DNA of 31,863 nt from Haplomitrium mnioides (Eukaryota; Marchantiophyta; Haplomitriopsida; Calobryales). Made by a program: the position numbers and the translations under genes. The notes beneath the pieces are model-generated. The model ran no database searches. It was not told where the DNA came from and was given only the letters and a program-made list of their open reading frames with translations. Every line of letters begins with the position of its first letter. The first letter of the stretch is position 1. Positions 24,268 through 31,863 of this stretch are shown piece by piece. The DNA is taken from positions 1-31,863 of the forward strand of contig JBNGIS010020259.1 of assembly GCA_049999725.1 (NCBI GenBank), read 5' to 3'.

Positions 24268-27200
24268 ATCTCCAACACATCTAATAGAATTGCCTATTCT
24301 TATAAGTAAAACTAAAAACCTTGCACCTCCAACACATCAAATAGCTTTACATATTCTTAAAAAAAAAAATAAAAGCTTTACATCTCCAATACTTCTATTT
24401 GCTTTACCTTTTCTCACAAGAAAAACTAAAATTTGTACACCTCCAATGCGTCTTATTGCTTTACCTACTCTCATTAGAAAAACTAAAAGCCTTACATCTC
24501 CAACACATCTAGTTGGTTTAACTTATCTCACAAATAAAGCTAAAAATCTTGCACCTCTTACATATCTAATGGCTATATTCTTACAAGAAAAACTAAAAGT
24601 CTACACCTTCAACTCATCTAACATCTTTAGCATCTAACACATCTAATAGCTTTACCTATTCTCATAGGCAAAGCTAAAAGCCTTACACCTCCAAGACATG
24701 TAGTAGCTTTACTATATCTCACAAACAAAACTTAAAGGCTTTCTTTTTCAACACAACTTAAGATTTTTCCTATTCCCGTAAGAAAAACTAAAAACCTTAT
24801 AACTTTAACACATCTAGTAGTCATACCTATTCTCATAAGGAAATCTAAAAGCTTGGCATCTCTATCACATCTAGTAGCGGTATTTTTTCTCACAAACAAA
24901 ACTAAAAGCTTTGCACCTCCAACACATATAATAGCTTTATGTATTTCATAAGCAAAACTAAAAGCCTTACACCTTCAACTTGTTTTAGAGATTTTTCTTA
25001 AAGCACTACACCTCTCACACATCTTTAAGCTTGACTTATTCTCATTAAAAAAACAAAGACCCGTATACCTCAAACATATCTAATAGCTTTGCCTATTATA
25101 ATAAGCAAAATTAAAAGTGTTGGACCTCCAACACATCTAATAATTGTACCTGTTCTCATAAGAAAAACTTAAAGCCTTACATCTCCAATACATCTAATGG
25201 TGTTTTCTTCTAATAAGAAAAATTAAAAACCTTACAACTCCAACAAATCTACTAGATTCACCTATTTTGAAAAGCAAAACTAAAAGCCATATACCTCCAA
25301 CACAACAAATACCTTTGCCTATTCTCGTAAGAAAAACTAAAATCTTTACAAGTCTATCACATCCAACAATTTTACATATTCTCGTAAGCAAAACTAAAAG
25401 CCTTCTACTTCCAACACATCTTAGAGCTTTAACTAAAATCCTTAACTATCCAAAACGTTTAATAGTTGTGACGATTTTCATACGCAAAACCAAAAGTCTT
25501 TCACTTCTATAACATTTAATAGTTTCATCTATTCTCATAGAAAGAGCTAAAAGTTGTACATTTCTAACACATCTAATAACTTTAACTATTCTCAAAAGAA
25601 AAACTAAAGCCACATACCTCCAACACATCTTATAGCTGTACCCATTCTTATAAGCAAAACTGAAGCCTTACAAGTCCAACATATCTTGTAGCTTTATCTA
25701 TTCTCATAAGCAAAACTAAAAGCCTTACACCTCCATCACATCTAATAGCTATACCTATTCTTGTAAGCAAAGCTAAAAGCCTTACAATTTCAACAAAAAG
25801 CTATTAGTTTTAGCAAACTAAAAGCCTTATGCTTCCAACACATCTAACAATATTACTAATTCTCATCAGCAAAACTAATAGTCTTACTTGTCCAACAAAT
25901 CTATAAGTTTGACACAATGTTGTAAGCAAAACTAAAAGAGGCAATAAGTCCACTCTGTAATTTACGCATGGAGGAACTAAAAGCCTTATGCCTTCAACAC
26001 ATCTAATAACTATACCTATTCTCATAAGCAAAACTAAAAATCTTTCATCTCCAATATATATAATGGCTTTACTTATTTTGAAAAGAAAAACTAAAAGCTC
26101 TACTTCTCCAACACATCTAATATGTTTACTTTTTTTTTTAGCAAAACTAAAAGCCTTGCACCTCCAACACATCTCAAAGCTTTAACTTATCTCACAAATA
26201 AAACTAAAAGCCTTACACCTCCACATATCTAATAGCTTTACCTATTCTCAAAAGCAAAGTTAAAAGCCTTGCTCCACCAACACATCTAATAGCTTTTACT
26301 AAAAGTATTAAACCTCCAACACATCTAGTAGCTTCACCTATTTTTATAAAAAAAACTATAAGTTTTATGAATCAAACACATCAAATAGCTTTACCTATTC
26401 TCATGAGCAAAACCAAAAGCCCAAAACCAAAAGCCCTACACCCCCAACACGTCTAATAACTTTACCTTTCTCATAAACAAACTTGACAACCTTACCCTTC
26501 CGACACATCTAATAGCTTTCTTTATTCTCATAAGCAAAACTAAAAGCCTTATGTCTTCAACTCATCTAGTAGCTTCACCAATTCTCATAAGCAAAGCTAA
26601 AAGCCTTATGTCTCCACCACATCTAATAGCTTTAACTATTCTCAAATGGAAAACAAAAAAAAATCTTAAACCTTAGACAAATCTACTAGTAATACCTAAT
26701 AAACCTTAGAATTGTTGTTAAGTTAATAGTGCTTAATCTCATGAGCAAAACTGAAAACCTTATATACCTTATACACATTAAATAACTTTAACTATTTTCA
26801 AAAGAAAAACCAAAACCTTGCAACTCCAACATATCTTATAACTTTGCCAATTTCAATCGCAAATTTGAAAGCCTTACAACTCCACACATATGATAGCTTA
26901 ACCTTTTCTCATAAGCAAAACTAAAAGCTTTACACCTCCAATGTATCTCATTTGGAAAATCGAAAGCTTTATACCTCATACACATCTAGTAGCTATAACA
27001 AGTCTCATCATCAGCAAAACTAAAAGCCTTAAAACTTCAAAACATCTAATAAGTAAATTGACTCCAACATATCTAATAGCTTCACAAATATTCTTTTAAG
27101 CAAAATTGAGTCTTTCACCTATACTCATATTATATCTTTACCTTCTTGCAATGCATCTCTATTTCGAGAAACAAAACTAAAATCCTTCCTATTCTCATAA

Positions 27201-27360
27201 ACATAACTGTAAGCCTTACAACTCCAAGACATCTAAAAGCTTTAACTATTATCATAAGCAAAACCTTAAGCCTTACAACTCCAATACATCTAAAAGCTTT
27301 AACAATTCTCATAAGCAAAACTAAACCTTGGCCTCCCACATTGCTAACAATTAAACTGGT

Positions 27361-27548
27361 TCCAAACCCCAAAATACATTTTAGGCAACCATTTATATCT
27401 TTATTTTTTAATACACCAAATGGTTTTGAGGTCCAAAATACATTTTCAACAACAAACCACTAACACCTTTATTTTCAAACACACCAATTGATTCTAAGAT
27501 TCAAAATGCATTTAAACAAAGAGCCATTTATAAGTTTTTTTTTTTTTT
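27361..27548. repeat. Short AT-rich repeat, 64-69 bp, about 2.7 copies, with T15 tract
   Basis: AAAATACATTTT occurs at 27371 and 27435, and as AAAATGCATTT at 27503. CACCAAATGGTTTTGA (27414) pairs with CACCAATTGATTCTAA (27483). The copies are diverged. The third ends in a run of 15 T at 27534-27548. I see no clear relation to either large satellite. Confidence 0.65.
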
Positions 27549-27934
27549 CAACCCTGTTTTCAGCTTTAGCCATGTTGTCAAAATATAGGATGACAGGTTG
27601 CTAGCAAATTGAAACCCCTTGGATCAGAATACCAAGTTGATCAGCCATGAAAGCACCTGCATTCCCTGACAACTCAAATTTACTAACATCACTACAAAAC
27701 TTGATGTTCATCACTCATTTACTTATCTCCTCAAGATGGACACCAACTGTGGCTTCTGTACATCATGTTTGACGGCTCAAGGCCTACGAAATTTGCAATT
27801 TCTTTTTATAGTTTTTATTTTGTAAATTAACTGGGTTTGTTGGGGCAGGGGGAACCTTCAGACTATTTAGTGCAAGTCCCATTGTGTTGTCAGTAAACCT
27901 TCCCCGTGCAGAGCACTACAATTTCAGGAGTGCT
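27549..27934 (-). other. 3' flank / probable 3' UTR of FEN1
   Basis: Unique, mixed-composition sequence between the repeat and the FEN1 stop codon. Part is presumably 3' untranslated region, given the AATAAA candidate at 27814-27819. No other coding similarity was seen. Confidence 0.5.
27814..27819 (-). promoter_or_regulatory. Candidate polyadenylation signal (AATAAA) of FEN1
   Basis: AATAAA on the minus strand, about 115 bp downstream of the FEN1 stop codon, in an AT-rich setting. Position and motif fit. Plant signals are loose, so the real cleavage site could differ. Confidence 0.45.
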
Positions 27935-28978
27935 CTACTTTTTGCTTTTCTTTGTGGCAGCTGGTTTTTTCACGGGTGCCTTCTTTCCAACATTGCTAGT
28001 ACCTTTTTTTGCTTTCTTAGCCAACGATGTACCTTTCACTGGAATTGTCCCTTCTGCTTCCTGCTAAGATCCAGTGCTTAGTGAAGAAGTTGTCAATAGT
28101 ACCAGTATCAGAAATTCATGAAAAGCAGACATACAGGCCTCAGTAAACCCTTTCAAAAACATCCAAATAAACTTGAGGTGGAAGGTTAGCTGACCTTCCG
28201 CTTTGGTGCAACTGGTACTTTGCTGAGCACAAAAAAGGATTCAAGCCTGGATATAAATGTCAACCATCAGCACATATAACGTGATGGAGAAACTGAACAT
28301 TGGACGGTTTTTCCATACATAGTGCAGTCATCGCCCTTGGTTTTGGTACTGTAATTAAATGCTACTTTATAATCATTTACACTTTAGTATACTGATTGGC
28401 ATGACTTGTTCTAGACTGTAATTAAATGCAATCTCATATACACTTGAACTATTGATTATGCAGTTCATTTTGCCCAAAAACCTGGGAGTAGCATACCTTC
28501 CTTGGGACGACTTGTTCTTAGCTGCCTTGATTCTCTCAATACCCTGAACATATGCATGCCAACATATTTACCTATTTACAAAAGAAGCTTGGAACTGAAT
28601 AAAAAGTCACCAAAACCCTCAAAGAGACTCGCACAATCAATCATTTAGTTGGAACAAAATGACTAATGTCAAGCCGAACAAAGGATAGATTGGCTCACCT
28701 TTGTCACACGCTCATTATTAAAGCCGTTCTCCTCTACTAGAAACTTCTTCAGGGCCTGCATCACAAAGACCTCATGACTTGTATTCCAAAATGCAAAATC
28801 CACACAGGACAATTACCTTGGTTCTTTAGAAGTTTCTGATAGAGGGAATGCAAAGACAACAACCTCTTCATTGGGAGTTCCCCATTTGAAGTCAGGCACC
28901 TCAGTCACAGTAGTCACCAAAGGTTCCTGGAAAAGGCGGCGTGCTTCTAGATAGGGCCAACTATCAGGAACTTGATAT
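27935..28978 (-). CDS. FEN1: Flap endonuclease 1, last five coding exons (5' part outside window)
   Basis: FEN1 is the nuclear structure-specific nuclease that removes 5' flaps during Okazaki-fragment maturation and long-patch base excision repair. In minus-strand order I join exons 28978-28864, 28755-28699, 28543-28497, 28246-28195 and 28060-27935. All introns are GT-AG (108, 155, 250 and 134 bp) and the phases fit. The exons read [16 protein letters not shown]...[42 protein letters not shown], (R)[17 protein letters not shown], and a lysine-rich tail ending KKSKK before TAG. This is the family's C-terminal third: the end of the nuclease core, the PCNA-binding motif QGRLESFF, and a basic tail typical of a nuclear localisation signal. 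The first exon starts mid-codon at a CAG acceptor (28979-28981), so more exons must have existed upstream. The catalytic domains are not in the window; upstream lie the copia element and the window edge. No frameshift or stop is seen in the exons, so the gene could be intact or only 5'-truncated. The residue after FF is V, where plant relatives usually have K. Confidence 0.9.
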
Positions 28979-28981
28979 CTG

Positions 28982-29267
28982 TCAAAGAAACAAGCATTAT
29001 CCCACCGGAACAAGACAAACACTTTCAAAAAAAGGAACAGCATCAATTAGAATTTGGTAGGCCTGTTTGGCTTACGAAGGTCTCATGTATTAGTGATACA
29101 ATTATGAAGAACATCAGTGACCAGTCTTAAAATTTGGACAATCCAGTTCTATCTCACTTTATGAAAACACCAATTCCGCATTGGGATCCTTTAATGTAAT
29201 GCTAATGTCTTTTAAAGCAGCCATGATCTGGAATGGGATCCCATGTTGCAAAAAACAAAGTATATTT
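28982..29267 (-). other. Intron sequence upstream of the FEN1 exons
   Basis: AT-rich non-coding sequence 5' of the FEN1 exon at 28978. It continues into the duplicated segment and the retroelement. No FEN1 exon for the residues that normally precede YQ(V/I)PD was found here. Confidence 0.55.
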
Positions 29268-29295
29268 TAGTTATGAAGTTGTGGAGAGTAAAACT
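29268..29295 (+). repeat. 28 bp direct repeat, copy 1
   Basis: Begins TAGTTATGAAGTTG and ends GAGAGTAAAACT. An identical 28 bp lies 531 bp to the right (29799-29826). It is followed by AACCAC here and by the LTR start there. Confidence 0.95.
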
Positions 29296-29798
29296 AACCA
29301 CAAAAACAAATAAATGGAAGCTCCAATAATCTAGGAAAAACCTACACACATCACAACTGTCCACATATAGAGTACAGCCTTCACTATGTGGTGTCAGACA
29401 CAAAGTTTCAGACTATTCAGCGTCATCATGTGTAGCAGTGACAAGTTGCCATTACTTCCTGCTGGTTTCATCAGTTCCTGACAGCAGGTCCTGATCAATC
29501 TTCATACTGAGTTTCTGCCACTTTCCGGAAGTAACAGGAAAACTCAGTCTTGATGATGCCAAGCACTCCACCAAGAATCCAACCTAATCAAAATCTGTCA
29601 ACTCTCAAGCATCAGCTTGCGACATCATTCCTTTCACTTTAGTTTGATCTTGTGAAGCACACTAGCAAGAGAATAACTCTCAGAAAGGTCTGCTGAAAGG
29701 TTAGTGATTGGGGCCTTCTACACCCTGGACATAGCACATGAAGCACATCACTGGTGACTACTTGGGTGCAGAACATCCGCTAACGTCACTGAATAATA
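29296..29798. other. ~500 bp segment between the 28 bp direct repeats, no gene recognised
   Basis: Mixed-composition sequence without a long open frame. I recognise no protein, RNA or repeat similarity. Given its position it is probably intron DNA or an inserted or duplicated segment of unknown origin. Confidence 0.4.
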
Positions 29799-29826
29799 TA
29801 GTTATGAAGTTGTGGAGAGTAAAACT
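29799..29826 (+). repeat. 28 bp direct repeat, copy 2, abutting the LTR
   Basis: Perfect copy of 29268-29295. Its last base directly precedes the TGTTAGAATTTC that begins the copia LTR. Confidence 0.95.
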
Positions 29827-30201
29827 TGTTAGAATTTCATCTTACAGCATATTAGAAATCAACTGATGTTAGGATCATTCTTATGATCAATCCTTCTTAC
29901 AACATCAAGACTAATAGCTCATAGATGCACGCAATCAACTGATACAGCTTTGATAATTGATTCTGTGTATATTCACTTGAGATGGAAAAACTGGTCGAGT
30001 TACATCAGGAATGCAGCCAGCATTAATAAGAAAGGTAATGTCCTTTCCCATGCAAGGGCTGCAACCTTTGGGAACTAGTGCAACTCTTTTAATGCTCCAA
30101 ATATCCAGTTGCACTCAAGTCATATCCTAACTGGATATAATATCTTGACCAGGAAAGATTGGACACTACAATAGCAGGTGTGAACATGGCTATTTCCAAT
30201 A
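29827..30201 (-). mobile_element. 3' LTR of the Ty1/copia element (~375 bp)
   Basis: On the plus strand it starts TGTTAGAATTTC, the usual TG of an LTR, and ends at TATTTCCAATA just before the polypurine tract. Read in element orientation (minus), it begins TATTGGAAATAG and ends GAAATTCTAACA. The first dinucleotide would be TA instead of TG at 30201; a start at TGG (30197) is also possible. It lies between the 28 bp repeat and the end of the pol frame, where a 3' LTR belongs. A 10 bp inverted repeat (ATATCCAGTT at 30101-30110, AACTGGATAT at 30129-30138) lies inside. The partner 5' LTR is outside the window, so the ends cannot be confirmed. Confidence 0.7.
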
Positions 30202-30213
30202 CTCCCACTTAGG
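30202..30213 (-). other. Polypurine tract of the copia element
   Basis: On the minus strand it reads CTAAGTGGGAGT, directly before the LTR. Plant copia elements typically have a purine-rich tract of this AAGTGGGAG type as the plus-strand primer site. It directly follows the original end of the pol frame (TAG at 30216-30218). Confidence 0.7.
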
Positions 30214-30215
30214 GT

Positions 30216-31662
30216 CTAATCTTTCAATCCTTCAACACTTATCAACCCCATCTTACAACTGAGGAAGAAATGTTTGTATCCAGAGAATCCCTTTGTAAGT
30301 AAGTCTGCAGTCATATCACTTGTGCGGCAGTAGACAATTTCGATGTCACCTTCTCTGACCAAATCTCACACAAAGTGGTACTGAACATCAATATGCTTTG
30401 TTCTCTCATGTAGCCTTGGGTTGTGAACTAGTGCAATAGCACTCTGATTATCACAATGTATTGAGGTAATAGGCTGCACAAAACCAAGGTCAGATAATAA
30501 ACGTCTCAGCCATATAGCTTCAGCAGATGCCCTGGAGAGGGCCATGTACTCAGCTTCTGTGCTTGAAAGGGCAACAGCCTTTTGTTTCTTGCTTGCCCAC
30601 GATATGGCTGCTTTAGACATAACAAAGCAATATCCAGTTGTGGATCTCCTTGTGTTCAGATCTCCTGCAAAGTCAGAATCAGAATATCCATACAGAGGCA
30701 TAGGGATGTCTGTGCAGTGATAACATAAACCAACGTTATGTGTCCCCTTCAAATACCTCATTATCCTCTTAACTGCAGTCCAGTGTTTTGGACCTGGATT
30801 GTCCATATACTGTGCAACTGTGCTGACTGCATAAGAGATATCAGGACGTGTACAGATCATGGCCCACATTAAACTCCCAACAGCACTAGAGTAAGGTACT
30901 AACTTCATCATGTGCATGTCACTGTCACTTACAGGACAGTCCTCCTTACTCAGATGTGTCCCTGGATCAACTGGGCTGCTAATTGGCTTACAGTCCATCA
31001 TGTTGAATCTATCCAGGATCTCAAGAATATATCTCTGCTGTGAGAGATGGATCCACCCTGACGTTCTGCTCCTGGTAATCTCCATCCCAAGGCAATAGTG
31101 GATCTCACCCATGTCTGTCATCTCAAATCCTTGCATTAATGAGCTTTTCACTTGTGCCAGCAACATCATATCATTGCTGGCAAGGACAGTGTCATCAACA
31201 TATAAGGCTAAAATCACCAGACTTGACTCACTTTTATACAGGTAGACATTGGAGTCTGCTCCTGACTTATGGAACTTTAGTTCTAGCAGGAATGAATCCA
31301 TCTTCTGGTACCACAAACGAGAGGATTTTTTTAATCCATAAAGTGCCTTATTCAACTTACAAGTCATAACCTTAGACCCATGACCATCTACACCTTCTGG
31401 GATGGTCATGTAGATTTCTTCTTCTAATACTCCATTCAGAAATGCAGTTTTAACATCCAACTGATGGACTTCATAGTTATGTTGTGCAGCAAGAGCAAGA
31501 ATCACACGAATTGAAGTAATCTTGACCACAGGTGAATATGTTTCTGTGTAGTCAACTCCATGTATCTGTGTGAAACCTTTGGCTACTAACCTTGCCTTGT
31601 ATCTGCTGACAGTGCCATCAGGGTTATATTTTATCTTGAACCTCCACCGACAACCAACTGCC
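30216..31662 (-). pseudogene. Ty1/copia retrotransposon pol remnant: reverse transcriptase and RNase H
   Basis: This is the C-terminal part of a copia polyprotein, which copies element RNA into DNA. On the minus strand the homology starts at [16 protein letters not shown] (31661), passes [16 protein letters not shown] and continues into the long open stretch 31529-30366. Reverse transcriptase hallmarks are [10 protein letters not shown] (from codon 24 of that stretch), [15 protein letters not shown] and the active-site YVDD (codons 110-113). RNase H hallmarks are [19 protein letters not shown] and [14 protein letters not shown], then [18 protein letters not shown] at 30366-30368 then stops the frame where relatives have an arginine. 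In-frame copia-like sequence resumes as DLVREGDIEIVYCRTSDM and reaches the natural-looking TAG at 30216. The 5' side is cut off at 31662 by what looks like a second LTR. Integrase, protease and gag are not in the window. The premature stop and the interruption make it inactive. Confidence 0.92.
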
Positions 31663-31863
31663 TGTTGGAAATGTATCTCTTGCTGCTGTAAATAGTGACA
31701 ACTAACTAATGTTAGTTGAAAAGGCTAGCTAGTATAGATAGCTAATGGATATTTTAGAGGGGCTGCCAGGTTCCAGGTCTCCCCCTTAGACATTTATTCT
31801 TAGGACAAAAAGCAGTTAGGAATAGACTCAAAATAGGATATTCATTGGGATGTCAAAAAGGGG
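31663..31863 (+). mobile_element. Probable start of a second LTR element nested in the copia pol
   Basis: At 31663 the reverse transcriptase homology stops abruptly in the middle of a codon (before AVGCRW), and new sequence begins with TGTTGGAAATG. TG plus TTGGAAAT is a typical LTR start and resembles the TTGGAAAT start of the 3' LTR at 30201. No coding frame or copia pol similarity follows to the window edge. The orientation is unknown, since LTRs start TG and end CA on both strands. The other end and the target duplication are outside the window. The alternative is a simple deletion or rearrangement breakpoint. Confidence 0.45.

Larger units (their letters stand above)
22458..27340. repeat. 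Satellite array of 57 bp monomers (about 85 copies)
   Basis: A second head-to-tail array. A near-consensus monomer is 23281-23337, with landmarks CTCCAACACATCTAATAGC, TTTACCTATTCTCATAAGC and AAAACTAAAAGCCTTACAC. CACATCTAATAGC at 23281 recurs as CACATGTAAGAGC at 23338, exactly 57 bp on. Monomers are more diverged and more often indel-bearing than in the 90 bp array, which suggests an older or less homogenised array. The plus strand is again G-poor (about 17 C and 3 G per unit). The minus strand can be read openly over a few units as a 19-residue repeat like MRIGKAIRCVGGVRLLVLL. Stops and frameshifts interrupt it, and I find no resemblance to a known protein. The right end decays into unique sequence after CATAAGCAAAACTAAACC (27311-27328). 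Confidence 0.95.

Noticed and set aside
27534-27548. T15 run as the poly(A) tail of a FEN1 retrocopy on the minus strand
   Set aside because: The FEN1 exons are separated by proper introns, so this is not a processed copy. The run belongs to the AT-rich repeat.
27884-28081. Plus-strand open frame opposite the FEN1 last exon
   Set aside because: Shadow of the lysine-rich FEN1 tail; no protein similarity recognised.
28345-28430. ACTGTAATTAAATGC occurring twice in one FEN1 intron
   Set aside because: Only about 15 bp of AT-rich intron sequence; could be chance or a tiny local duplication, not worth a feature.
29159-29224. Short minus-strand frame MAALKDISITLKDPNAELVFS
   Set aside because: Only 21 codons, with no recognised similarity and no splice pattern linking it to FEN1.
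29212-29403. 63-residue minus-strand open frame in the FEN1 upstream intron
   Set aside because: Cysteine- and phenylalanine-rich translation of AT-rich DNA crossing the 28 bp repeat; no domain or gene context.
30910-31369. Plus-strand open frames within the copia region (30910-31098, 31139-31369)
   Set aside because: Antisense shadows of the reverse transcriptase frame.

Overview
The window is nuclear DNA of a eukaryote, most likely a land plant. The evidence is a spliced flap endonuclease 1 (FEN1) tail of plant type, a Ty1/copia retrotransposon of plant type, and very long satellite arrays. I cannot name the species; bryophyte, fern or lycophyte would all fit. There are no operons, RNA genes or CRISPR arrays. 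The first 27.3 kb appear to carry no gene.

Layout: (1) 1-22356 is one tandem array of a ~90 bp monomer, roughly 250 copies, with two 10-N assembly gaps. It has internal structure: 113 bp monomers confined to the left 1.65 kb, a recurrent 89 bp marker monomer with a small palindrome, and repeated multi-monomer blocks (higher-order repeats). (2) 22357-22457 is a short non-repetitive junction. (3) 22458-27340 is a second array of a 57 bp monomer, about 85 copies, with one fold-back inversion. (4) 27361-27548 holds about 2.7 copies of a third, AT-rich 64-69 bp repeat ending in a T15 tract. (5) 27549-29267 carries the last five coding exons of FEN1 on the minus strand, with a candidate polyadenylation signal. 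(6) 29268-29826 is a ~530 bp segment bounded by a perfect 28 bp direct repeat. (7) 29827-31662 is the 3' part of a decayed minus-strand copia element: LTR, polypurine tract, RNase H and most of reverse transcriptase. (8) 31663-31863 looks like the start of a second LTR element nested in the first.

The main observation is that the two large satellites are related. Aligned by eye, the 57 bp monomer matches 57 bp of the 90 bp monomer at 43 of 57 positions, with the same strand orientation and the same extreme lack of G on the plus strand. The remaining 33 bp of the 90-mer resembles a truncated second copy of the same core. The array of about 22 kb may therefore have arisen from a 57 bp ancestor by a partial (about 1.6-unit) duplication and later amplification.

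Open reading frames in the arrays follow from periods divisible by three (90 and 57). The consensus monomers carry a stop in the frames concerned, and different frames are open in the two related arrays. I do not annotate them as genes. FEN1 and the copia remnant are the only protein-coding homologies I can support. The rest of FEN1 (its catalytic domains) would lie beyond the right edge, across an intron of at least 2.9 kb that holds the retroelements, unless the gene is truncated.
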